This document shows positions 9,272 through 15,683 of a DNA stretch of 58,964 nucleotides, piece after piece. Location of the stretch: contig CAYWGR010000007.1 of assembly GCA_964458015.1 (NCBI GenBank), positions 1-58,964 of the forward strand, in the 5' to 3' direction. Each line of letters begins with the position of its first letter. The first letter of the stretch is position 1. This DNA is from CAYWGR01 sp964458015. Lineage in GTDB: Bacteria > Planctomycetota > Planctomycetia > Pirellulales > Thermoguttaceae. The notes under the pieces are model-generated. The model was given only the letters and a program-made list of their open reading frames with translations. It had not been told where the DNA came from and searched no databases. Made by a program: the position numbers and the translations under genes.

Positions 9272-10129
9272 CTATGCCTCTGATTCCTTGGCCGTCTCCT
9301 CCACCACCTGTTTTATCAAGTCCTTAAATTGTCTAAATTCATCAGGAGTTACAGAAATCCGCAAGCGGCCGTCACGTCTGCTTGCCACTGGTATGCCAGC
9401 CTTCTCGAATTGCTCTTCCCAATGAACAGCAATTGAATTCGAGAAGGTCAAATGAACAAACCTCTTCATTGGTCTGGGTGCAAGGTAAATAAAATTGCGA
9501 ACGACTCCATTGGAACGAAGCCCTATGTGGCCTCGGAGAAGATTGAGTTCCTGTTTGGTCCCTGCTACTCCGTTTATCATAGCAAGTACCTCATCGCAAA
9601 TGCCCATCAACTCCGGGCCAGCCTTTTGGTCCCAGTAAGCTCTGTCTACCTCTCTTCCATCCGGTTCTTCATCAGTGTCGTCTACACGAAGCGTAGTTTG
9701 ATCAAGAACGTGGACAAAATTCAGAACCAAACGCTCCTCTACTCGCAAAGCATCAAGCTGGATAGCAATGAGTGGAATATTTCCTGCCAAAAGACTTATA
9801 ACATTCAGAAAACGAGCCGTGATGTCTTCGGCAATCAGTACCGCAACGTGGTCGTAACCAGGATAACGCCGACGTTCCGCATCCCAATATTCGATTGTTC
9901 GTATGATGTGGCTTGGATCAGTCGCGCCCAACATTATCTCGACTTCATATCGCGTATTATTATCCTCATCGAAGAGCAACACATCCAATCGTCCTGCACC
10001 AGAAATTGGCCGTTCTCGCCCCAGCACTCTTATATCGCCAAACCCTAAAAGAGTAGGGTCATCGCATATGCGATCATGTAGCCAAGCTTCATTAAACTGA
10101 GACTGTTTTTTAACGCCTGATCTTCTCAT
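9272..10129 (-). CDS. PD-(D/E)XK nuclease-like protein inside the kdp operon
   Basis: The 285-aa protein has an N-terminal half resembling restriction-endonuclease-like folds: a helix with E14, then RLDVLLFD (D49), a strand with YEVE (E62, E64), and a long helix IIRTIEYWDAERRRYP. The usual ExK is ExE here, so catalysis is uncertain. The C-terminal half (about 185-285) contains KRFVHLTF and HWEEQFEKAGIPV, resembling domains paired with such nucleases in proteins acting on DNA ends or in defence islands. The coding sequence is visibly more AT-rich than the kdp genes around it, which suggests acquisition. It lies 42 bp after the PIN toxin and 49 bp before kdpD on the same strand, so it is probably co-transcribed. 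Function is unknown. Confidence 0.7.
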   Translation of the reverse strand: MRRSGVKKQSQFNEAWLHDRICDDPTLLGFGDIRVLGRERPISGAGRLDVLLFDEDNNTRYEVEIMLGATDPSHIIRTIEYWDAERRRYPGYDHVAVLIAEDITARFLNVISLLAGNIPLIAIQLDALRVEERLVLNFVHVLDQTTLRVDDTDEEPDGREVDRAYWDQKAGPELMGICDEVLAMINGVAGTKQELNLLRGHIGLRSNGVVRNFIYLAPRPMKRFVHLTFSNSIAVHWEEQFEKAGIPVASRRDGRLRISVTPDEFRQFKDLIKQVVEETAKESEA

Positions 10130-10171
10130 GCCTAAAGAATGATAACGCCATCATATCACCTCCCAATGTCT

Positions 10172-10573
10172 TCAGAACAGCGTTTCAAACCCCGCTTCAT
10201 GGAAGTGACGGTCGTTGGTGAACGCCTGTCGGATGCCAAGCCGGCGCATCACGGCGAACGATACGTGATCGACAATGCCCGCCCTCCCGATTTGTCCTCG
10301 CTGATAAGCATCCCACGCCTTTTCCCAGTCATCTTCGGTGGGAACGATCACTTCGTTGCGAAGCTCCAACGTCTGTCGCAGGATACACACATCCTCTCGA
10401 TGTCCGCGTCTTGCGGCTGCGTTGCCACACTCCAGAAGGACAAACGTCGTCGTCGTGACGGGCTGTCGTGAGGAGACGATTTGTTTATAGGCACCCTCGG
10501 CGGCATTGTGCCATTGGTCACCAGTGTCCCAAATGGCAAGCAGCCCAACTGTGTCAAGGAAAATAGGGGTCAT
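10172..10573 (-). CDS. vapC: PIN-domain ribonuclease toxin (VapC family)
   Basis: The 133-aa product is a single PIN domain of typical VapC size. All four acidic metal-binding positions can be seen: D7 in FLDT, E48 in LLECGN, D102 in IVDHVSF and D121 in FTNDRHF. VapC toxins are Mg2+/Mn2+-dependent RNases that cleave tRNA or rRNA and are held inactive by a cognate antitoxin. The start ATG overlaps the stop of the small DUF104 gene by four bases, the classical antitoxin-toxin arrangement. The placement is unusual: the pair sits between kdpC and kdpD within the kdp transcription unit. Confidence 0.88.
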   Translation of the reverse strand: MTPIFLDTVGLLAIWDTGDQWHNAAEGAYKQIVSSRQPVTTTTFVLLECGNAAARRGHREDVCILRQTLELRNEVIVPTEDDWEKAWDAYQRGQIGRAGIVDHVSFAVMRRLGIRQAFTNDRHFHEAGFETLF

Positions 10574-10782
10574 GGCTGGTGCTCGTCGTGGCGGGCGGCA
10601 ACATCGTGTTCACCGGAAGAATGACGCCTTCCGAGAATCGCATACACGTCGTCGAGGCTCGGCTGTTCCTGTCCTGCCTTAACAGCGTGGATTTCGACCT
10701 CCACCTCACATCGTTCCGGTAAGCTGACCGGCTGGATGGGGCGGAAAACACCATTTTCATAGATTGCGTGAATATTGCTCAT
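10570..10782 (-). CDS. DUF104 (AF2212-like) antitoxin partner of the PIN toxin
   Basis: This is a 70-aa protein. Its first 30 residues (IHAIYENGVFRPIQPVSLPE, then a hydrophobic beta strand) fit the DUF104/AF2212-like family, which commonly pairs with PIN toxins as the antitoxin. The C-terminal tail is charged and His-rich and would be the toxin-wrapping segment. The start codon overlaps the kdpC stop (ATGA, 10779-10782) and the stop overlaps the toxin start (ATGA, 10570-10573). Translation of antitoxin and toxin is therefore probably coupled to kdpC. No separate promoter is apparent because the upstream sequence is kdpC coding DNA. Confidence 0.82.
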   Translation of the reverse strand: MSNIHAIYENGVFRPIQPVSLPERCEVEVEIHAVKAGQEQPSLDDVYAILGRRHSSGEHDVAARHDEHQP

Positions 10783-11384
10783 GGCGATGCCTCCAGAATC
10801 TCCCTGTCGTTACGCCCTACGCCGTCTAAGTCGAGATTCAATTCTACCACATTCACCCGCGGCTCGCCAAGCAGGCCGAATGTGCGGCCTTCGGTGTGTT
10901 TGCTGACCAGTTGGCGGACGGTATTTTCGTCCAGCCCACGGGCTTTTGCCACCCTGGCAATTTGGTATTTGGCCGCAGCGGGGCTGATGTGTGGATCAAG
11001 GCCGCTGGCTGATGATGTTACGAGGTCGATCGGGATGGGGGCCTTGTTGTCTGGATCGGCCTTTTGGATCGCAGCGATTCGCTCTTGAACGGCTTTCGCC
11101 AGATCGGGGTTCGTCGGCCCCAGGTTCGATCCCCCGGATGACTCGGCATTATATGGCATCGGTGATGTGGCCGATGGCCGACTCCAGAAGTATTTGGGAT
11201 CGGTGAACGGTTGGCCGATCAATGACGACGCAACCGGCTTGCCATTGTGATAGATCAAGCTGCCGTTGGCTTGTCGGGGGAATACGAGTTGCGCAATTCC
11301 GGTAATTGCCAGCGGGTACAGAATGCCTGTCAGAACGCTGAATACGAGCAACAGAAGAAATGCTTGTTTGAGTTGTTTCAACAT
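10779..11384 (-). CDS. kdpC: KdpC, K+-transporting ATPase subunit C
   Basis: This is a 201-aa protein of normal KdpC length. A single N-terminal transmembrane helix (residues about 8-30, LLLLVFSVLTGILYPLAITG) precedes the periplasmic domain. That domain carries the family motifs GSLI, IGQPF, YFWSRPSA, GGSNLGPTNP, LVTSSASGLDPHISPAAA and VARVAKARGL-like text. KdpC stabilises the KdpFABC complex at the cytoplasmic membrane. It is separated from kdpB by 52 bp containing a palindromic repeat. At its 3' end it overlaps the antitoxin start by four bases, rather than being followed directly by kdpD. Confidence 0.96.
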   Translation of the reverse strand: MLKQLKQAFLLLLVFSVLTGILYPLAITGIAQLVFPRQANGSLIYHNGKPVASSLIGQPFTDPKYFWSRPSATSPMPYNAESSGGSNLGPTNPDLAKAVQERIAAIQKADPDNKAPIPIDLVTSSASGLDPHISPAAAKYQIARVAKARGLDENTVRQLVSKHTEGRTFGLLGEPRVNVVELNLDLDGVGRNDREILEASP

Positions 11385-11393
11385 GACTGGAAG

Positions 11394-11427
11394 CCCTCAC
11401 CCTAACCCTCTCCCGGCGGGAGAGGGG
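11394..11427. repeat. Palindromic CCCTC/GAGGG repeat between kdpB and kdpC
   Basis: The gap between kdpB and kdpC holds a CCCTCACCC-type leader and a perfect inverted repeat, CCCTCTCCC-GGC-GGGAGAGGG (11406-11426). It belongs to the same family as the elements inside the sulfotransferase-like gene at 19.3-19.5 kb. In the mRNA it would form a stable hairpin between two subunit genes and could affect their relative expression or stability. Confidence 0.8.
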
Positions 11428-11436
11428 ACTGTCTTG

Positions 11437-13548
11437 CTAAACACAATGCAACGCCACCAACAATACGTCAATCAACTTGATACCGATAAACGGTACGATC
11501 AGGCCGCCAACGCCGAATACCAGCAGGTTTCTTCGCAACAAGGCTGCCGCACCGATCGGACGATACCGCACGCCCTTGAGCGCCAAGGGAATCAGGGCAA
11601 CGATAATCAGAGCGTTGAAGATCACCGCTGAAAGAATCGCACTCATGGGCGTGGCCAAGTGCATGACATTCATCCGGCCTAACACGGGATACGTGCCAAC
11701 AAATGCGGCCGGGATAATGGCGAAATACTTCGACACATCGTTTGCCAGGCTGAACGTGGTCAATGCCCCGCGAGTCATCAGCAGTTGCTTGCCGATTTCC
11801 ACAATTTCAATGAGTTTGGTCGGGTTCGAGTCGAGATCGACCATGTTGCCCGCCTCCTTGGCGGCCTGCGTGCCGGTGTTCATCGCCACGGCCACGTCGG
11901 CTTGGGCCAACGCCGGCGAATCGTTTGTGCCGTCGCCGGTCATGGCCACCAAGTGGCCGGCGGTTTGATAATTGCGAATCAGATTGAGTTTCGTTTCGGG
12001 CGTGGCTTCCGCAAGAAAGTCATCAACGCCTGCCTCGGCGGCAATCGCGGCAGCCGTCAGCGGATTGTCGCCGGTTATCATCACGGTCTGAATGCCCATT
12101 TGTCGCATCTGGGCGAATCGCTCGCGTATCCCGCCTTTGACAATATCCTTGAGATGGATAACGCCCAGGGCGCGGCCGCCCTCGGCGACGACAAGTGGCG
12201 TGCCGCCTTGCTTAGAAATACGCTCGACATGGCCCGCCACGTCAGCGGGATATTTGCCATGATGTTGTTCGACATAGGCTTCGATGGCGTCGGCGGCCCC
12301 TTTGCGAATCTGACGGCCATCGAGATTGACGCCGCTGATCCGAGTTTGGGCGCTGAACGGAATAAACGTGGCATGGAGGTCATGCACATTTCGTCCACGC
12401 AAGCCGTATTTGGTTTTCGCCAAGACGACAATGCTGCGGCCCTCGGGCGTTTCATCGGCCAACGAGGCCAACTGCGCGGCGTCGGCCAACGCCGAAACTG
12501 CCGTGCCCTCGGCCGGCAGGAAGTCCACGGCTTGGCGGTTTCCAAGCGTGATAGTGCCGGTCTTGTCCAGAAGCAGCACATCGACATCCCCGGCCGCCTC
12601 GACGGCGCGGCCCGACATCGCAATCACGTTGGTCTGGATCATCCGATCCATCCCGGCAATGCCGATCGCCGAAAGCAGCCCGCCAATCGTTGTCGGGATG
12701 AGACACACCAGCAGAGCAACGAGCACCGTAACCGTGATGGGCGAGCCACGACCGGCCGATTCAACGCTGAAAAGCGAGAACGGCAGTAGCGTCACGCAAA
12801 CCAGCAGGAAGATGATCGTCATGCCCGCCAAGAGAATGTCCAAGGCGATTTCGTTGGGCGTTTTCTGGCGTTTTGCCCCTTCGACCATCGCAATCATGCG
12901 ATCCAAGAAGGTTTCGCCGGGATCGGCCGTGACTCGCACCACCAGCCAATCGGACAATACCCGCGTGCCGCCGGTCACACTGCTTCGGTCGCCGCCGCTT
13001 TCGCGGATCACCGGGGCGCTCTCGCCTGTAATGGCGCTTTCATCGACCGACGCAACACCTTCCGTGATTTCGCCATCCGCCGGGATATAGTCTCCTGCTG
13101 CAACAAATACCACGTCGCCGCGTCGTAGATCGGACGCCGGAACCACGGTCAGTTCGCCGTGTCGCAGCATCGCCTCGAATACTGGCTCTTGGAGTGGTCC
13201 CATCGGAGCGGCGATGAACTTCTTGGCCGGCACTTGATGCCGGGCGCGTCGTAGCGAGTCGGCTTGGGCCTTGCCACGCCCTTCGGCCATCGCCTCGGCG
13301 AAGTTGGCAAACAGCACGGTGAACCATAGCCAGGCCGAAATGGTAAGAATGAACCAAGCTGGTTCTTCGCTGCCATGCTGCAATGCCAAAACATACAGCC
13401 CGGTCGTCAGAATGCTGCCGATGTAGACCGTGAACATCACCGGATTGCGTATTTGACGCCGTGGATCGAGCTTCGCAAAGGAATCGACAATCGCCCGGCC
13501 GATAATCGCTCGATCAAACAGCGAATGGGTTTTCGCATGAGACGTCAT
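11437..13548 (-). CDS. kdpB: KdpB, K+-transporting P-type ATPase catalytic subunit
   Basis: The 703-aa subunit is full length. It has the phosphorylation motif DKTGTIT, the actuator motif TGESAPV, the nucleotide-domain KGAADAIE-type motif, the hinge TGDGTNDSPALAQADV and about seven membrane helices. KdpB hydrolyses ATP to drive high-affinity K+ uptake through KdpA. The ATG at 13548 lies one base after the kdpA stop with a GGTGGA ribosome-binding sequence just upstream. A GTG nine bases earlier is an alternative. It is co-transcribed within kdpFABC. Confidence 0.97.
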   Translation of the reverse strand: MTSHAKTHSLFDRAIIGRAIVDSFAKLDPRRQIRNPVMFTVYIGSILTTGLYVLALQHGSEEPAWFILTISAWLWFTVLFANFAEAMAEGRGKAQADSLRRARHQVPAKKFIAAPMGPLQEPVFEAMLRHGELTVVPASDLRRGDVVFVAAGDYIPADGEITEGVASVDESAITGESAPVIRESGGDRSSVTGGTRVLSDWLVVRVTADPGETFLDRMIAMVEGAKRQKTPNEIALDILLAGMTIIFLLVCVTLLPFSLFSVESAGRGSPITVTVLVALLVCLIPTTIGGLLSAIGIAGMDRMIQTNVIAMSGRAVEAAGDVDVLLLDKTGTITLGNRQAVDFLPAEGTAVSALADAAQLASLADETPEGRSIVVLAKTKYGLRGRNVHDLHATFIPFSAQTRISGVNLDGRQIRKGAADAIEAYVEQHHGKYPADVAGHVERISKQGGTPLVVAEGGRALGVIHLKDIVKGGIRERFAQMRQMGIQTVMITGDNPLTAAAIAAEAGVDDFLAEATPETKLNLIRNYQTAGHLVAMTGDGTNDSPALAQADVAVAMNTGTQAAKEAGNMVDLDSNPTKLIEIVEIGKQLLMTRGALTTFSLANDVSKYFAIIPAAFVGTYPVLGRMNVMHLATPMSAILSAVIFNALIIVALIPLALKGVRYRPIGAAALLRRNLLVFGVGGLIVPFIGIKLIDVLLVALHCV

Positions 13549-13549
13549 T

Positions 13550-15298
13550 TCATCCACCTATCATTATCAGATGTTCTACGATCGGTCCAAGGGCGAGCGC
13601 CGGCACAAATGTCAATGCTCCGACCAAAAGCACCACACCAACCAGCAGCACGACGAACAATGGCGTGTGTGTCGGCAGCGTTCCGGCACTGGTGGGCGTC
13701 GCTTTCTTGCAAGCCAATGAGCCGGCAATCGCCAATGTGGGAATAGCCAGCCAGTAGCGGGCAATTAGCATCACAATTGCCAATCCAATGTTATAGAAAG
13801 GCGTATTCGCGTTCAGCCCGGCAAACGCGCTGCCATTGTTGTTTCCTGCCGATGAGAAGGCGTACAGAACTTCGCTGAATCCATGCGGGCTGGCCTTGTT
13901 CAGAATACTATCCGTCCCCCATCCACCGGTCACGGTAATCGCTGCGCCCACCAACACGATCATCGGCGGGATCAGAATCACGAGCGCCGCCATCTTCATC
14001 TCGAAGGCTTCGATCTTCTTGCCGAGATATTCCGGCGTGCGTCCGACCATCAGCCCAGCCACGAACACAGCAATGATGGCGAACACGAGCATTCCATATA
14101 GCCCACTGCCAACGCCGCCAAAAATGACTTCGCCAAGTTGCATGAGCCACATCGGCACCAGCCCGCCCAGCGGTGTGAAGGAATCGTGCATCGCATTGAC
14201 ACTGCCGTTGCTGGCGGCCGTGGTTGCCGCTGCCCAAAGGGCCGATTGGGCAATGCCGAATCGAGTGTCCTTGCCCTCCATGTTGCCGCCCGACTGCACA
14301 TCACTGGCCGTCTGATCGACGTCAAAGGCTGCCAACCTTGGATTGCCAGACTGCTCGGCCCAATATCCTGCGAGTAACAACGGCACGAAAATCACCATCA
14401 TGGCCGCGAGCACCGCCCAGCCCTGCCGGGTGTCGCCGACCATTTGCCCAAATGTGTAGCACAGGGCAGCAGCGATCAGCAGAATCGAGAACATTTCGAT
14501 AAAACCGCTCAACGGCGTTGGGTTTTCCAACGGATGGGCCGAATTGACGTTGAAGAATCCACCGCCGTTTGTGCCCAACTGCTTGATAATCACCTGTGAA
14601 GCAGCCGGCCCCATCGCGATATGTTGTTCCGTGACGGCCTTTCCATTGGCGTCTGTCGTCGGTTGGATCAACGCAACCGTTTTGTACGGCTGAAACGTCT
14701 GCACCACGCCTTGCGACACGAGCACCAAGGCCCCGACGATCGACAGTGGGAGAAGGACGTACAGCACGCTTCGGGTCAGGTCATACCAGAAGTTGCCGAT
14801 CGTTTGCGACGAACGCCGAACGAAACCGCGAATCAAAGCGACCAGGACGGCCATGCCCGAGGCTGCCGACACGAAGTTCTGCACGCTCAGCCCGAGCATT
14901 TGCGTCAAATAGCTCAGCGTCGTCTCGCCGCCGTAGCTCTGCCAGTTCGTGTTGGTGACGAAACTAACAGCCGTGTTCATCGCCAGATCGGGCGGTACAG
15001 CGGCCATGTTCTGTGGATTAAGCGGCAAGAAGCCTTGCATCCGCTGCAACGCATAGACCGCCACGAATCCCAGGAGATTGAACATGAGCATTGCCTTGGC
15101 GTAGGTTGTCCACGTCATTTCGTCGCTCGGATTGATGCCGCAGAGGCGATAAATGAGCCGTTCGAGCCAGCCCACGGCCCATCCAAGGCCGCACGGCTTG
15201 CCTTCATATACCCGAGCCATGTACCAGCCGAGCGGCTTGACGAATAATATCAAGACCACCAGAAACAGGCCGATTTGCAGTAGAGCGTAAATGTTCAT
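13550..15298 (-). CDS. kdpA: KdpA, K+-channel-like subunit of the Kdp ATPase
   Basis: This 582-aa integral membrane protein of the SKT superfamily starts at the ATG that overlaps the kdpF stop (ATGA). The longer upstream open frame covers kdpF in another frame and is not KdpA. Family signatures include ARVYEGKP, TNTNWQSYGGE, LGTNGGGFFNVNSAHP, FTPLGGLVPMW, GRTPEYLGKKIE and SSAGNNNGSAFAGL. The four pore-loop Gly motifs that select K+ can be located. KdpA receives K+ from the periplasm and passes it to KdpB. The stop is followed after one base by kdpB. Confidence 0.97.
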   Translation of the reverse strand: MNIYALLQIGLFLVVLILFVKPLGWYMARVYEGKPCGLGWAVGWLERLIYRLCGINPSDEMTWTTYAKAMLMFNLLGFVAVYALQRMQGFLPLNPQNMAAVPPDLAMNTAVSFVTNTNWQSYGGETTLSYLTQMLGLSVQNFVSAASGMAVLVALIRGFVRRSSQTIGNFWYDLTRSVLYVLLPLSIVGALVLVSQGVVQTFQPYKTVALIQPTTDANGKAVTEQHIAMGPAASQVIIKQLGTNGGGFFNVNSAHPLENPTPLSGFIEMFSILLIAAALCYTFGQMVGDTRQGWAVLAAMMVIFVPLLLAGYWAEQSGNPRLAAFDVDQTASDVQSGGNMEGKDTRFGIAQSALWAAATTAASNGSVNAMHDSFTPLGGLVPMWLMQLGEVIFGGVGSGLYGMLVFAIIAVFVAGLMVGRTPEYLGKKIEAFEMKMAALVILIPPMIVLVGAAITVTGGWGTDSILNKASPHGFSEVLYAFSSAGNNNGSAFAGLNANTPFYNIGLAIVMLIARYWLAIPTLAIAGSLACKKATPTSAGTLPTHTPLFVVLLVGVVLLVGALTFVPALALGPIVEHLIMIGG

Positions 15299-15390
15299 GC
15301 GAACCACTCCGGCTTCAACAGCGCCAGCATTAAATATGCAAACAGAGCAGCAGCCACGATGCCGCCGATGCAATAAATAACAACCATCAT
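15295..15390 (-). CDS. kdpF: KdpF small membrane subunit
   Basis: This is a 31-aa single-helix peptide: MMVVIYCIGGIVAAALFAYL, then a Leu-rich end and KPEWF. Its size, hydrophobic core and the family C-terminal KPE motif fit KdpF, which stabilises the KdpABC complex in the membrane. A GGAGG ribosome-binding site precedes the tandem ATGs (15390 and 15387). The TGA stop overlaps the kdpA ATG by four bases. It is easy to miss because of its length. Confidence 0.9.
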   Translation of the reverse strand: MMVVIYCIGGIVAAALFAYLMLALLKPEWFA

Positions 15391-15411
15391 GCTGCGTTTC
15401 CTCCACCGACC

Positions 15412-15498
15412 TCAATTGAGCTTTGCGAGTAGTCGTATGATCCCGAACGACAACATAAAGACCACGAGCACAACGCCTATCGAAATCAATTCCATCAT
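15412..15498 (-). CDS. Putative 28-aa membrane peptide leading the kdp operon
   Basis: A short ORF (28 aa) lies 21 bp upstream of kdpF. It has a strong GAGGAGGA ribosome-binding site and tandem ATG codons, like kdpF. The peptide MMELISIGVVLVVFMLSFGI, ending in a short basic tail (IRLLAKLN), is one predicted transmembrane helix with a positive C-terminus. I do not recognise a family. Its position as first gene of the operon, next to another small-helix subunit, suggests an accessory small subunit or a leader peptide. That role is inference. Confidence 0.6.
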   Translation of the reverse strand: MMELISIGVVLVVFMLSFGIIRLLAKLN

Positions 15499-15518
15499 TA
15501 TCTCCTCCTCTGTCAAAC

Positions 15519-15552
15519 ATTGTAGATGTTATCGCGTCAAAAGTGCGTCAAA
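15519..15552 (-). promoter_or_regulatory. Candidate kdp promoter region with KdpE-like direct repeat
   Basis: Read on the minus strand, 15552-15536 is TTTGAC-N5-TTTGAC: two identical half-sites with an 11-bp period. This resembles the TTTATA-N5-TTTACA layout described for E. coli KdpE and the 11-bp direct repeats of OmpR/PhoB-type regulators. A TACAAT hexamer (15524-15519) downstream could be a -10 element. The start codon of the first small ORF lies about 20 bp further on. Confidence 0.4.
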
Positions 15553-15683
15553 TCCGATGGCAAGGACATCAAGGAAGTGTCAAGATGCGGTTTGCCGCTC
15601 GTGATTCGCAGTCGACGGGATAAAAACTTGCGTACCGCTACACAGGAACTCAATGAGAACAAGCTGCAAATGAAGAACTGCTT

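Noticed and set aside
9452..10048. 198-codon plus-strand frame opposite the PD-(D/E)XK-like gene
   Set aside because: The opposite strand has the E-D-ExE pattern and operon context; this frame looks like an antisense shadow favoured by AT content.
11785..12789. 334-codon plus-strand frame inside kdpB
   Set aside because: Mirror of a highly conserved P-type ATPase gene; composition is His/Arg/Gly-rich without motifs.
15295..15520. N-terminal extension of kdpA reading through the kdpF region
   Set aside because: The extension is Cys/Arg-rich and unlike KdpA; the KdpF peptide in another frame and the ATGA overlap mark the real kdpA start.
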